Shown in pieces: positions 1-9,058 of a DNA stretch of 64,000 nucleotides. Source of the DNA: Streptomyces smaragdinus (GTDB lineage: Bacteria; Actinomycetota; Actinomycetes; Streptomycetales; Streptomycetaceae). The notes below the pieces were generated by a model. The model did no database searches. It was not told the DNA's origin and saw only the letters and a program-made list of their open reading frames with translations. How positions within the stretch are numbered: the first letter of the stretch is position 1; each line of letters opens with the position of its first letter. The stretch covers positions 1 to 64,000 of the forward strand of contig NZ_WEGJ01000031.1 of the NCBI RefSeq assembly GCF_009604385.1. The letters are read 5' to 3'. Position numbers and translations under genes: made by a program.

Positions 1-72
1 CCGGCCTGCGGGGGTGCGGCGGCGGGGGGTGTCGCCGCCCGGGGGGCGGGACGGGCCGGGGACCTTGGGCAT
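1..72 (-). CDS. ftsI: FtsI / penicillin-binding protein 2 (PBP3-type), N-terminal fragment
   Basis: Only the first 24 codons lie in the window; the gene continues past the left edge. An ATG at 72 opens a Pro/Arg-rich stretch starting MPKVPGPSRPPGG, like the basic, proline-rich cytoplasmic tails of Streptomyces FtsI before the membrane anchor. It starts 3 bases after the ftsL stop, so it should be cotranscribed with rsmH and ftsL. In the dcw cluster this slot holds the septal transpeptidase that cross-links division peptidoglycan. The call rests on position and tail composition; no catalytic motif is visible here. Confidence 0.7.
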   Translation of the reverse strand, partial: MPKVPGPSRPPGGDTPRRRTPAGR

Positions 73-75
73 CGG

Positions 76-453
76 CTAGCGCTCCTGCTCCTGCGGCGGT
101 GGCGGCGGGGCGGGGCTCGGGGTGCCGCGGACCGTGCCGCCGGGGTCGAGGAAGGCGGGTGAGCCCCCGGGCACCATCCCCAGCTCCCCGGCGCGGCGCG
201 CGAGGGCGTCGGGCGCGGTGTAGGCGTCGACCTCGCGCTGCAGCCGCTGCTCCTCGTCGGTGAGGGAGGTGGTGTCCTTCTTCATCTCGCCCAGCTCGAA
301 CGCCCCCTGGTTGACGGCCGCGTTGAGCAGCAGCAGGGCGATCAGCCCGGCCCCGAGCAGCGCCACGACCAGCAGGACGAAGGGGGTGCGGGCGGCGGCC
401 GTGGTCCCGGTGGGGACCAGCCGGGACAGCCGGCCGGGCGCGGGGCGTCTCAC
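76..453 (-). CDS. ftsL: FtsL-like septum formation initiator / cell division protein
   Basis: A 125-residue bitopic membrane protein. A basic cytoplasmic N-terminus (about residues 1-22) is followed by one strong hydrophobic segment (about 23-45, rich in L/V/A/G), a charged heptad-like stretch (about 55-85) suited to a coiled coil, and a Pro-rich tail. This is the FtsL/DivIC layout; these proteins bridge FtsQ and FtsW/FtsI in the divisome. The GTG start overlaps the rsmH stop by 4 bases (GTGA) and ftsI starts 3 bases downstream, the classic rsmH-ftsL-ftsI order. FtsL proteins diverge strongly in sequence, so the name rests on topology and context. Confidence 0.85.
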   Translation of the reverse strand: MRRPAPGRLSRLVPTGTTAAARTPFVLLVVALLGAGLIALLLLNAAVNQGAFELGEMKKDTTSLTDEEQRLQREVDAYTAPDALARRAGELGMVPGGSPAFLDPGGTVRGTPSPAPPPPPQEQER

Positions 454-1424
454 GCGTCCACCTCCGGCCGCAGCCGCTCGGCGCCGCGCAGCCGGGCGGG
501 CGCCGCGCGGCGGTTCTGGGCGATCTCCTCGTCCGTGGGCAGCTCGGCGCCGCGGGTCAGCAGCCTCAGCCGCGGCTGGTACCGCTCCGGGACCACGGGC
601 AGTCCGGGCGGCGCGGTGCTCGCGGCGCCGGCGGCCAGTACCTGCTTCACCAGACGGTCCTCCAGCGAGTGATACGACAGCACGGCGATCCGTCCGCCCA
701 CCGCCAGCGCCCCGACGGCCGCCGGGATCGCCCGCCCGAGGACCTCGAGCTCGCCGTTGACCTCGATGCGCAGGGCCTGGAAGGTCCGCTTCGCGGGGTT
801 GCCCCCGGTGCGCTTGGCGGCCTGCGGCAGGGCGTCACGGATCACTTCGACCAGACGCGCGCTGCGGTCGAACGGTTCCTTCTCCCGCTCGCGGACCACC
901 GCGGAGACGATCCGCTTGGCCTGCTTCTCCTCCCCGTACGCCCGCAGGATCCGCACCAGTTCGCCCGGCGGATAGGTGTTGAGGACCTCGGCGGCGCCGA
1001 TGCCCTTCGTCTGGTCCATGCGCATGTCCAGCGGCGCGTCCTGGGCGTAGGCGAAGCCGCGGTCGGCCTCGTCCAGCTGCATGGAGGAGACCCCGAGGTC
1101 GAAGAGGACGCCCTGCACCGACGCGATGCCCAGCCCGGCCAGGACGGCGGGCAGCTCGTCGTACACCGCGTGCACGAGCGTCGCCCGGTCCCCGTACGGG
1201 GCCAGCCGGGTACGGGAGAGCTCCAGCGCGGCGGTGTCCCGGTCCAGGGCCACCAGCCGGGCGCCGGGAAAGCGGGCGAGCAGCGCCTCGCTGTGTCCGC
1301 CCAGGCCCAGGGTGCAGTCGACGACCACGGCTCCGGGGGCCTCGAGCGCGGGGGCCAGCAGGTCCAGACACCGCTGGAGCATCACCGGAACGTGCCGTGC
1401 CTCGGTCAACGCGCCCTCTCTCAC
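450..1424 (-). CDS. rsmH: 16S rRNA (cytosine1402-N4)-methyltransferase RsmH
   Basis: RsmH (MraW) methylates N4 of C1402 in the 16S rRNA decoding centre using S-adenosylmethionine. The N-terminal sequence TEARHVPVML, the SAM-binding loop DCTLGLGGHSEALL (about residues 34-48) and the segment FDLGVSSMQLDEADRGFAY are diagnostic. The frame is open up to 1484, but the GTG at 1424 is preferred: GGAGG lies about 8 bases upstream and the resulting 324 residues fit the family length. It is the first gene of the minus-strand group leading into ftsL and ftsI. No mraZ homologue precedes it in this window. Confidence 0.95.
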   Translation of the reverse strand: MREGALTEARHVPVMLQRCLDLLAPALEAPGAVVVDCTLGLGGHSEALLARFPGARLVALDRDTAALELSRTRLAPYGDRATLVHAVYDELPAVLAGLGIASVQGVLFDLGVSSMQLDEADRGFAYAQDAPLDMRMDQTKGIGAAEVLNTYPPGELVRILRAYGEEKQAKRIVSAVVREREKEPFDRSARLVEVIRDALPQAAKRTGGNPAKRTFQALRIEVNGELEVLGRAIPAAVGALAVGGRIAVLSYHSLEDRLVKQVLAAGAASTAPPGLPVVPERYQPRLRLLTRGAELPTDEEIAQNRRAAPARLRGAERLRPEVDA

Positions 1425-1625
1425 TGGCCCTGCCTCCGTCCGGCTCTGCCGCGCCGGGGAACGGGTCGGCGGGAGGCCTCCCACCTGCGCAGGTCACCCT
1501 ATCGAAGCCCGTGCGCAAAAGCGGCGAGACACCGCCTGACCGGCAGATTGACGGCGAAGTGAGACGCAGATTACGCCATGGAAACGAGACGGCCGGTGGC
1601 GGGGAGGGCGCAAAACGCTACCGTC

Positions 1626-2183
1626 ATGCCTATGTCGATACCCGCCGCAGAGCCGCTGCCCACCGCAGCCGACAGCGACACCCCCGGCAACCACGTCATC
1701 GACCGGCTGGTCGCCGCGAACTCCGTCTACGCCGACACCTTCACCGACCCCGGGATGGGCGCCGCGCCCGTGCTCCGCGTGGCCGTCGTGGCCTGCATGG
1801 ACGCCCGTCTCGACCTGCACGAGGCGCTGGGCCTGGAGCTCGGCGACTGCCACACCATCCGCAATGCGGGCGGCGTCGTCACCGACGACATCATCCGCTC
1901 CCTGACGATCAGCCAGCGCGCGCTGGGCACCCGCAGCGTGGCGCTGATCCACCACACCGGCTGCGGTCTGCTCGACCTCACCGAGGACTTCCGCTACGAG
2001 CTGGAGGCCGAGGTCGGCCAGCGTCCGGCGTGGGCCGTGGAGGCGTTCCGGGATCTGGACCAGGACGTCCGCCAGTCGATCCAGCGGGTGCGCACCTCCC
2101 CGTTCCTGCCGCACCGCGACGACGTCCGCGGCTTCGTCTTCGACGTCCACACCGGCCTCCTGCGCGAGGTCCTGCCCCGCTGA
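1626..2183 (+). CDS. Beta-class carbonic anhydrase
   Basis: A 185-residue cytosolic enzyme predicted to interconvert CO2 and bicarbonate. The beta-class zinc and catalytic signature is complete from the ATG at 1626: Cys57 with the Asp59-Arg61 dyad in CMDAR, and His110 with Cys113 in HHTGCG. NAGG at about 80-83 is also typical. An upstream ATG at 1578 adds 16 residues with no family similarity, so the internal start is preferred. The gene is monocistronic and divergent from rsmH. It belongs to the short actinobacterial subgroup rather than the longer plant-type enzymes. Confidence 0.9.
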   Translation: MPMSIPAAEPLPTAADSDTPGNHVIDRLVAANSVYADTFTDPGMGAAPVLRVAVVACMDARLDLHEALGLELGDCHTIRNAGGVVTDDIIRSLTISQRALGTRSVALIHHTGCGLLDLTEDFRYELEAEVGQRPAWAVEAFRDLDQDVRQSIQRVRTSPFLPHRDDVRGFVFDVHTGLLREVLPR

Positions 2184-2395
2184 AATCCCTCCGGTACGGC
2201 GGTGGCGCGGGGAACAACTCGCGCCATCACTCCGGGTAATGAGGGAACACCCGTGACTAATCGGCCGTTCGGCAGCAAGAATGCCTGAGTGGCAGCACGC
2301 CGTCCGGATGCCCGGACGCCGCGGTGCGCCACGCGTATCGGGGCGGGCCGGGTGGTATGTGTGCGATCCGGTCCACGACGGGCCGAGGAGGGCCG

Positions 2396-3427
2396 GTGAC
2401 GACGTATGACGAGCGATCAAGCCTCAGCGATCTGACCAGCACAGCGGAGCAGGTGCGCAGGTCGGTCGAGAGCGTCATCGAGGGGAAGCCCGAGGCCGTA
2501 CGGCTGGCGCTGACGGTGCTGCTCGCCGAGGGGCATCTGCTGATCGAGGACGTGCCGGGCGTGGGCAAGACGATGCTCGCCAAGGCGCTGGCCAAGTCCG
2601 TCGACTGTTCGGTGCGGCGGATCCAGTTCACCCCGGACCTGCTGCCGTCGGACATCACGGGCGTCAGCGTGTTCGACCAGCAGCGCCGGGACTTCGAGTT
2701 CAAGCCGGGCGCGATCTTCGCGCAGATCGTGATCGGCGACGAGATCAACCGCGCCTCGCCCAAGACCCAGTCGGCGCTGCTGGAGTCGATGGAGGAGCGG
2801 CAGGTGACCATCGACGGGCAGACGTACGAGCTGCCGAGCCCGTTCATGGTGGTGGCCACGCAGAACCCCATCGAGATGGAGGGCACCTACGCCCTGCCGG
2901 AGGCGCAGCGCGACCGTTTCATGGCCCGGCTGTCGATCGGTTACCCGAGCGCCGAGGCCGAGCTGGAGATGCTGGACGTGCACGGCGGGATCTCGCCGCT
3001 CACGGATCTGCAGCCGGTGGCGCACGCGCACGACATCCAGAAGCTGATCGACGCGGTGCGCACGGTGCACGTCTCCGACGCGGTCCGGCGCTACGCGGTG
3101 GACCTGGTGACGGCCACCCGCAGCCACCCCGAGCTGCGCCTGGGCGCCTCGCCGCGCGCCACGCTGCATCTGCTGCGCGCCGCGAAGGCGACGGCGGCGC
3201 TGGCCGGCCGGGAGTTCGCCCTGCCGGACGACGTACAGGCCCTCGCCGTGGCGGTGCTCGCGCACCGGCTGCTGCCGACCGCGCAGGCCCAGCTGAACCG
3301 GCGCACCGCCGAGCAGGTCGTCGAGGAGATCCTGCAGCGCACGCCCGTACCGGCCGCGGACACCCGCGGCAAGAGTCCCGCCGGCCAGGTGTACAACCAG
3401 CAGGCGCCGGACGCCCGGAGGTACTGA
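2396..3427 (+). CDS. MoxR-family AAA+ ATPase
   Basis: A 343-residue AAA+ chaperone-like ATPase. Walker A (GVGKT, residues 55-59) and Walker B (IGDEIN, Asp about 115) are intact, followed by a sensor region (VVATQNPIEMEGTYALPEAQ) and a C-terminal AAA lid. MoxR proteins are thought to help mature or activate partners with von Willebrand-like or DUF58 domains. The GTG at 2396 is chosen because GAGGAG precedes it; the frame extends upstream to 2324 with unrelated sequence. Its stop overlaps the DUF58 start (TGATG), so the two are translationally coupled, with a transglutaminase protein after them. Confidence 0.93.
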   Translation: MTTYDERSSLSDLTSTAEQVRRSVESVIEGKPEAVRLALTVLLAEGHLLIEDVPGVGKTMLAKALAKSVDCSVRRIQFTPDLLPSDITGVSVFDQQRRDFEFKPGAIFAQIVIGDEINRASPKTQSALLESMEERQVTIDGQTYELPSPFMVVATQNPIEMEGTYALPEAQRDRFMARLSIGYPSAEAELEMLDVHGGISPLTDLQPVAHAHDIQKLIDAVRTVHVSDAVRRYAVDLVTATRSHPELRLGASPRATLHLLRAAKATAALAGREFALPDDVQALAVAVLAHRLLPTAQAQLNRRTAEQVVEEILQRTPVPAADTRGKSPAGQVYNQQAPDARRY

Positions 3428-4764
3428 TGGCGGCCGACGCGCCGGCCGGCTCGGACCAGCAGCCCGGCGGGCTGCGCATCGCCCTGGCCGGTACGACGAC
3501 ACGCGGGCGGTCCTTCCTGGCCGCGGGGGTCGCCGCCGCGGCGTGCAGCTACATCCTGGGGCAGGACGACCTGCTGCGGGTGGGGCTGCTGCTGGCGGCG
3601 CTGCCGCTGGTGTGCGTGGTGGCGCTGCACCGTACGCGCTACCGGGTCGCCGGCAGCAGGAAGCTTTCGCCCGCCCGGGTGCCGGCCGGCTCCGAGGCGC
3701 GGGTGCAGCTGCGGCTGGACAACGCCTCGCGGCTGCCGACGGGCCTGCTCATGCTGCAGGACCGGGTGCCGTACGTGCTGGGGCCGCGGCCCCGGTTCGT
3801 GCTGGACCGGGTGGAGCCGAACGGGCGGCGCGAGGTGTCGTACCGGGTGCGCTCCGATCTGCGCGGGCGCTATCCGCTGGGGCCGCTGCAGATGCGGCTG
3901 ACGGACCCGTTCGGGATGTGCGAGCTGACGCGGTCCTTCAGCGCGTACGACACGCTGACCGTCGTACCGAAGACGGAGCCCCTGCCGCCCGTGCGGCTGG
4001 CCGGGGAATCCTCCGGCTGGGGCGACGGGCGGCGCCGCACGCTGGCGCTGGCCGGCGAGGACGACGTGATCCCCCGCGAGTACCGGCACGGCGACGATCT
4101 GCGCCGGGTGCACTGGCGGTCCACGGCGCGCTACGGCGAGCTGATGGTGCGCCGCGAGGAGCAGCCGCACCGGGCCGGGTGCACGGTGCTGCTGGACACC
4201 CGGCGCGTCGGCTACTACGGCGCCGGGCCGGACTCCGCCTTCGAGTGGGCGGTCTCCGGCGCCGCGTCCACGGCGCTGCACATGCTGGAGCGCGACTACG
4301 CGGTACGCCTGCTCACCGACACCGGTGACAGCGTGCCGGGCGCGGAGTCGGCGGGCGGGGGACACGGCGCCCACTCGGACTCGGCGGACGCGGCGGGGCT
4401 GATGCTCGACACCCTCGCGGTGATCGACCACTCCGCCTCCGAGGACCTGTCCGCGGCGTTCGACGTGCTGCGCTCGGGGCACGAGGGGCTGCTGGTGGCG
4501 TTCATCGGCGAGCTCGACGACGACACGGTGTCCCTGGTGGCGCGGATGCGCCGGCGTTCCGGCGCGGCGATCGCGTTCCTGCTGGACAGCGCGGCGTGGT
4601 CGGCGGCGGGCGACGACGAGCCGGACGCCCGGCGGCTCGAGGACCAGGTCCAGCTGCTGCGCGAGGCGGGCTGGACGGCGCTGCCGGTACGGCCCGGCGA
4701 CCGGCTGCCGGAGCTGTGGCGGCAGGCGGAGGGCCAGGCGCAGCAGCTGAAGGCGGGGGTGTGA
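3427..4764 (+). CDS. DUF58 domain-containing membrane protein
   Basis: A 445-residue protein with two adjacent hydrophobic segments (about residues 25-65) and then a large domain. The DUF58 hallmark is at about residues 217-235: PREYRHGDDLRRVHWRSTAR. DUF58 proteins carry a vWA-like fold and are almost always encoded next to MoxR ATPases; a role in envelope processes is suspected but no reaction is established. It overlaps moxR by one base and is 37 bases before the transglutaminase gene. The C-terminus (about 400-445) is charged and probably cytoplasmic. Confidence 0.92.
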   Translation: MAADAPAGSDQQPGGLRIALAGTTTRGRSFLAAGVAAAACSYILGQDDLLRVGLLLAALPLVCVVALHRTRYRVAGSRKLSPARVPAGSEARVQLRLDNASRLPTGLLMLQDRVPYVLGPRPRFVLDRVEPNGRREVSYRVRSDLRGRYPLGPLQMRLTDPFGMCELTRSFSAYDTLTVVPKTEPLPPVRLAGESSGWGDGRRRTLALAGEDDVIPREYRHGDDLRRVHWRSTARYGELMVRREEQPHRAGCTVLLDTRRVGYYGAGPDSAFEWAVSGAASTALHMLERDYAVRLLTDTGDSVPGAESAGGGHGAHSDSADAAGLMLDTLAVIDHSASEDLSAAFDVLRSGHEGLLVAFIGELDDDTVSLVARMRRRSGAAIAFLLDSAAWSAAGDDEPDARRLEDQVQLLREAGWTALPVRPGDRLPELWRQAEGQAQQLKAGV

Positions 4765-4801
4765 GGGCGATGCACGGGACACGTGAGGCAAGGGTGGGGA
4801 C

Positions 4802-7204
4802 ATGTTGAGCGGCCGGGGACGACTGGCGTTCGCCGCGTGGACGGCGACGCTGCTGACGACCACGGCGCTGCTGCCCCTGACGGACGGGGCCGGCTGGTAC
4901 TTCCAGGCGGTGTTCGTCGTGTCGGTGGTCACCGGGACGGGCGTCGTCGGCCGGCGCATCCCCCTGGCGCGGCCGGCGACGGTGGCCCTGCAGGTGCTGG
5001 TCTCGGTGATGCTGCTGACGCTGATGTTCGCCGCGAGCCAGGCGTTCGCCGGGCTGATCCCGGGGCCGGAGGCGATCCGGCACTTCGCCGACCTGTACGA
5101 GAGCGGCGGTCAGGACGTACGGGACTACGCCATCCCCGCCCCCGTCGGCGACGGGATCCGGCTGCTGCTGCTCACCGGGGTGACGGCCGTGGCGATCCTG
5201 GTGGACGCGCTGGCGGCCACGTACCGCAGCGCGGCCCCGGCGGGGCTGCCGCTGCTGGCGCTGTACTCGGTGGCGTCGGGCATCAACGACGACAACGGCT
5301 GGCTGCTGTTCCTGCTCGCCGCCTGCGGCTATCTGACGCTGCTGCTGGCGGAGGGCCGCGAGCGGCTCTCCCAGTGGGGGCGGGTCTTCGGCGGCCTGGG
5401 CACCCGACCGCCGGGCCGCCCCGGCACGGACAGCGGGACACGGCCCGTCACGCCCATGCGCACCGGACGGCGGATCGGGGCGATGGCCCTGGGCCTCGCG
5501 CTGATCGCGCCGGCGGTCCTGCCGTCGCTGAGCGGCGGGCTGCTGGAGGGCGCGGGCACCGGGACCGGCAAGGGGAACGGCGACGGCGGGCTGGTCAACG
5601 CCGTCAACCCGGTGGTCCAGCTGCAGGAGAGCCTCAACCAGCCGGACGACCGGGAGGTACTGACGTACCGGGCCTCCGACAAGAAGGACCACAACCTGTA
5701 TCTGCGGTTCATCGCCCTCGACCGCTTCGACGGCGTGATGTGGACCGCGAGCCGCCGGGACATCCGCCCGGTCCCGGACCGGCTGCCCCAGCCGCAGGGC
5801 ATGACGCTCGGCGACCTCCAGGTGGACGCGGTCGATCTGCAGGTCCAGGCGCAGAAGTGGTACCAGCAGCAGTGGCTGCCGATGCCGTATCCGGCGGCGT
5901 CCGTCGACGTCGGCGACGACTGGCGCTTCGAGCCGGAGGGCCGCACGGTCGTCGGCACGGACGGCCAGGACACCGGCGGCGAGCGCTACCGGCTCACGAC
6001 GCTGGAGGTGCAGCCCACCGCCGGGCAGCTCGCCGCGGCGGGCCCGCCGCCGGTGGAGCTGTCGCGGGAGTACACCCGGCTGCCGCCGCGCTTCCCCGCG
6101 GAGGTGCGGCAGAAGGCGGTCGAGGTCACCAAGGGCGCCACGAACAAGTACGAGCAGGCGGTCGCCCTGCAGCGGTACTTCCAGGGCAGCTTCACCTACG
6201 AGACGAGCGTCGACCTCGACCGCAACGACCCGCAGGCGATCGTGAAGTTCCTGAAGGACCGCAAGGGCTTCTGCGTCCACTTCTCCTTCGCCATGGCGTC
6301 GATGGCGCGCTCGCTGGGCATCCCGGCGCGGATCGCGGTCGGCTTCACGCCGGGCAAGGACCAGGGCGACGGGGTGATGAGCGTGGGGCTGAAGGACGCC
6401 CACGCCTGGCCCGAGCTGTACTTCGAGGGCGTGGGCTGGACCCGGTTCGAGCCGACGCCGACCCGGGGCTCCGTACCGTCGTACTCCCTGGGCGAGTCGA
6501 GCAGCACGACGCCGCGCAACAAGGGGCAGGACCCCTCGGCGGCGCCGACCGACACCGCCCCGGCCGCGCCGCTGCCCAGCACCTCCGGGTGCCCGGCGTC
6601 GCTGCGGAACATCGACCCGGCGGGCTGCAGCTCGCAGGCGCCCGCGGGGGCCCTGGACACCGGGGGTGACGACGGCTTCTTCAGCGGTCCGGTGGTGGCC
6701 GGGCTGGTACTGGTGGCCCTGGTGCTGCTGCTGTTGGCGGCCCCGGCGCTGTGGCGGCGCCGGGCACGGCGGGCGCGGCTGGCACGCGGAGCGCCGGCGC
6801 TGGCGGCGTGGGCCGAACTCGGTGACAGCGCGTGGGACTTCGGGGTGCCGCCCGACGACGCGCTGACGCCGCGGCAGGCCGTCGTGCGGCTGATCCGGCT
6901 CGGGTCGCTGGACGCGGAGGCGTCGGCGGCGGCGCACCGGGTGGCCACGGCGGTCGAGCGGGTGCTGTACGCGCCGGCCGCGGAGCCGGCGGCGGGGGTC
7001 GCCGGTGACGTGCGGCGGGTCGTCGCCGGGCTGGGGGCGGCGGCGCCGCGCCGGGTACGGCTGCGGGCACGGCTGGCGCCGCGGTCGGCGGCGCAGGTGG
7101 CGTGGGCGTGGTCGCAGGCGTGGTCGGAGCGCACGCAGCGGTGGTCGGAGGCCGTCCGCGCCGCGGGGATGCGGCTGCGGCCCCGGCGGGAGGGGGCTTC
7201 GTAG
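4802..7204 (+). CDS. TgpA-like transmembrane transglutaminase-domain protein (DUF3488/DUF4129)
   Basis: An 800-residue multi-pass protein. Residues 1-230 hold about six hydrophobic segments (DUF3488/TgpA N-domain), followed by an external region with a transglutaminase-like core: nucleophile Cys491 in KGFCVHFS and His534 in DAHAWPELY. A single transmembrane helix follows at about 630-655, then a cytoplasmic DUF4129-like tail. The usual third-residue motif (W-x-x-x-D-P-T) reads WTRFEPTPT here, Glu in place of Asp. With MoxR and DUF58 it forms the widespread moxR-DUF58-tgpA trio, whose substrate is unknown. A hairpin terminator follows directly. Confidence 0.92.
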   Translation: MLSGRGRLAFAAWTATLLTTTALLPLTDGAGWYFQAVFVVSVVTGTGVVGRRIPLARPATVALQVLVSVMLLTLMFAASQAFAGLIPGPEAIRHFADLYESGGQDVRDYAIPAPVGDGIRLLLLTGVTAVAILVDALAATYRSAAPAGLPLLALYSVASGINDDNGWLLFLLAACGYLTLLLAEGRERLSQWGRVFGGLGTRPPGRPGTDSGTRPVTPMRTGRRIGAMALGLALIAPAVLPSLSGGLLEGAGTGTGKGNGDGGLVNAVNPVVQLQESLNQPDDREVLTYRASDKKDHNLYLRFIALDRFDGVMWTASRRDIRPVPDRLPQPQGMTLGDLQVDAVDLQVQAQKWYQQQWLPMPYPAASVDVGDDWRFEPEGRTVVGTDGQDTGGERYRLTTLEVQPTAGQLAAAGPPPVELSREYTRLPPRFPAEVRQKAVEVTKGATNKYEQAVALQRYFQGSFTYETSVDLDRNDPQAIVKFLKDRKGFCVHFSFAMASMARSLGIPARIAVGFTPGKDQGDGVMSVGLKDAHAWPELYFEGVGWTRFEPTPTRGSVPSYSLGESSSTTPRNKGQDPSAAPTDTAPAAPLPSTSGCPASLRNIDPAGCSSQAPAGALDTGGDDGFFSGPVVAGLVLVALVLLLLAAPALWRRRARRARLARGAPALAAWAELGDSAWDFGVPPDDALTPRQAVVRLIRLGSLDAEASAAAHRVATAVERVLYAPAAEPAAGVAGDVRRVVAGLGAAAPRRVRLRARLAPRSAAQVAWAWSQAWSERTQRWSEAVRAAGMRLRPRREGAS

Positions 7205-7242
7205 CGCCCGCTTCGTAGCGCCCCCGAGGCCTGGTACGGCGA

Positions 7243-7275
7243 GGCGCCCCGGTCCCCCTGGCGGGCCGGGGCGCC
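7243..7275 (+). terminator. Hairpin terminator after the transglutaminase gene
   Basis: A perfect 10-bp stem (7243-7252 with 7266-7275, GGCGCCCCGG/CCGGGGCGCC) and 13-base loop, 39 bases past the stop codon. There is no clear T-tract, which is normal in Streptomyces. Confidence 0.65.
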
Positions 7276-7294
7276 CGCACGCCGGGCATACAAA

Positions 7295-7318
7295 ACCCCG
7301 CGCCCTTCGGCGCGGGGT
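7295..7318 (-). terminator. Intrinsic terminator, mainly serving the DUF3040 gene
   Basis: A perfect 10-bp stem (7295-7304 with 7309-7318) closed by a 4-base CTTC loop. The four A residues at 7292-7295 read as a T-tract on the minus strand, so it best terminates the leftward DUF3040 transcript 75 bases after its stop. It may also act as a back-up for the convergent rightward operon. Confidence 0.75.
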
Positions 7319-7392
7319 GTGGGCGTGCCGGAGCACAGCCGGGGGCCGGGTGTCCCGGCCGCGTCACCGCGGGGCCGTCGGCCCCGGGCCGC

Positions 7393-7788
7393 CTACTGCT
7401 GCTCGTCCCGCCGGCGCTGCCAGCGGTCCTCGATGCGGTTCATCACGGAGCGCTTGCGGCGCCCCTGCCGGCGCGATCCCGAACCCGCAGACGGCTGCGC
7501 CTGGGCCTCGCCCGGCTTGCCCGCCTTGCGCCAGCCGGTCACCGCCAGCACCGCACAGCCGAGCATGACGAGGAAGCCCACCACGCCGACCAAGATCTGC
7601 TTGGCGACCATACCGGTCATCAGGAGCGCGATACCCACCAGGAATCCGGCCACGGCCTGGTACACCCGGCGACGGGTGTGGACACGCAGCCCACTTCCCT
7701 CAAGCGCTGTCGCGAATTTGGGATCTTCGGCGTACAGCGCTCGCTCCATCTGCTCGAGCATGCGCTGCTCGTGCTCAGAGAGCGGCAC
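7393..7788 (-). CDS. DUF3040 domain-containing membrane protein
   Basis: A 131-residue protein starting MPLSEHEQRMLEQMERAL, the DUF3040 signature: a short amphipathic N-terminal helix that ends in a small acidic patch (AEDPKFA). Two hydrophobic segments follow (about residues 45-65 and 70-88), then a basic Arg-rich C-terminus. No function is established for the family; homologues sit near the dcw cluster in mycobacteria and streptomycetes. AGGAG lies just upstream of the ATG at 7788. It is monocistronic with its own terminator. Confidence 0.9.
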   Translation of the reverse strand: MPLSEHEQRMLEQMERALYAEDPKFATALEGSGLRVHTRRRVYQAVAGFLVGIALLMTGMVAKQILVGVVGFLVMLGCAVLAVTGWRKAGKPGEAQAQPSAGSGSRRQGRRKRSVMNRIEDRWQRRRDEQQ

Positions 7789-8138
7789 GGAGTCCTCCTA
7801 CTCGTCGGTCGCGGGGAGCGACCAGGGGTCCCCTTCAGGATATGCGGGGAATCGCACCCGTGAAACCCGCCCCTCTGCGCCAAATCCGCCGATCCGCAAA
7901 GGCGGACCATGTCTCCAGATGATACGGGGCCGAGCGGCCGAACGGGTGGTCTGTGGCCTACTGCACCCGGACTGCGCCCGGACCGTCACCCTCCCCCCGC
8001 AAACCGCTGTCGGACACCCGCACCTTCTGCTCAACGTCATGCCCAGCCGGGGCCCCGAAATCACATGATCGGCCCCGCGAAATCGGCGTCCGCCGCGACG
8101 GCCGGCCCGCCGTCCGGACGGGGCCCGGGAACGGCCCG
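7789..8138. other. Gene-free interval upstream of the DUF3040 gene
   Basis: About 350 bases between the DUF3040 start and the end of the methyltransferase gene, both leftward. No frame has convincing coding bias or a family match. It should hold the DUF3040 promoter. An imperfect hairpin (TCCGCC at 7885-7890 with GGCGGA at 7901-7906) is the only structure seen. Confidence 0.5.
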
Positions 8139-8945
8139 TCAGCCGCGCACGGCCAGCAGATGGAGCCGGCTGGCCACCGCCTGGAACGCGGGGGACTCGG
8201 CCGCCGCCAGCTCGAGCTCCAGCAGCGCCTCCAGCGCCCCGGCCTCCTGCTCGGCGAGCCCGCCGGGGACCAGGTCGGAGAAGATCCGCACCCCGTGCAC
8301 GGCGGCGATCTCCAGCCCCTCGGCCCGGACGAGGTCACGGAGCTGACCGGGCGTGAAGCGCCGCGGCACCGGGTCGCTGCCGCCCCAGCTGCCCTCGGGG
8401 GAGGTCAGCGCGCGGCGCGCGGCGGTGAAGTGGCCGGCCAGCGCCCGGGAGAGCACCGCGCCGCCGACCCCGGCCGCAAGCACGCTCAGCGTCCCGGCGG
8501 CGGGACGGAGCGCCGCCACCGCGTTGCGCATGCCCTCCGCCGGATCGTCCACGTACTCCAGCACCCCGTGGCACAGCACCGCGTCGTACCCGCCGCGCTC
8601 GACGACCTCGAACAGCCCGTGCGCGTCGCCCTGCACCCCGCGCACCCGCTCGGCGACGCCGGCCTCGGCGGCGCGCCGCTGGAGGCCGAAGAGGGCGTTG
8701 GGGCTGGGGTCGACGACCGTGACGCGATGGCCGAGGGCGGCGATCGGCACGGCGAAGTTGCCCGTGCCGCCCCCGGTGTCGAGGACGTCGAGCACGGGCG
8801 AGGGGCCGGCCTTCGCCTGCCGGTCCAGCGCCTCCTTCAGCACCTGCCAGACCACCGCCGTCCGCGCCTGGGCCCGGGTGCTCCCCTTCTGCCCGTGGCC
8901 GCCCTCTGGCACGGCCGGCGACTCGCTGCTCTGGTCCTGCGACAT
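8139..8945 (-). CDS. Class I SAM-dependent methyltransferase, substrate unknown
   Basis: A 268-residue cytosolic protein with a Rossmann-type methyltransferase fold. Motif I is DTGGGTGNFAVP, motif II VTVVDPSPNALFGLQ, and the post-motif segment YDAVLCHGVLEYVDDP resembles UbiE/Methyltransf_11-type enzymes. The N-terminal ~30 residues are polar and probably disordered. GGAG precedes the ATG at 8945 by about 8 bases. The C-terminal third matches no substrate class I recognise. The next gene upstream on this strand encodes a HEPN protein, 113 bases away. Confidence 0.88.
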   Translation of the reverse strand: MSQDQSSESPAVPEGGHGQKGSTRAQARTAVVWQVLKEALDRQAKAGPSPVLDVLDTGGGTGNFAVPIAALGHRVTVVDPSPNALFGLQRRAAEAGVAERVRGVQGDAHGLFEVVERGGYDAVLCHGVLEYVDDPAEGMRNAVAALRPAAGTLSVLAAGVGGAVLSRALAGHFTAARRALTSPEGSWGGSDPVPRRFTPGQLRDLVRAEGLEIAAVHGVRIFSDLVPGGLAEQEAGALEALLELELAAAESPAFQAVASRLHLLAVRG

Positions 8946-9058
8946 GGATGTGCTCCGTAAGGTGCTCCGGCTCTGGCGGGGCCCAGCTTAGGCCCTGCTC
9001 CGACCCGGTGCGGCGGCGCGGCGTGCGGCCGCGGGGGCCCGCGTACGCCGGCCGGGGC

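Noticed and set aside
4502..7336. A 944-codon open frame on the minus strand
   Set aside because: It lies antisense to the well-supported DUF58 and transglutaminase genes, has Arg/Pro/Gly-rich composition typical of high-GC shadow frames and matches no family.
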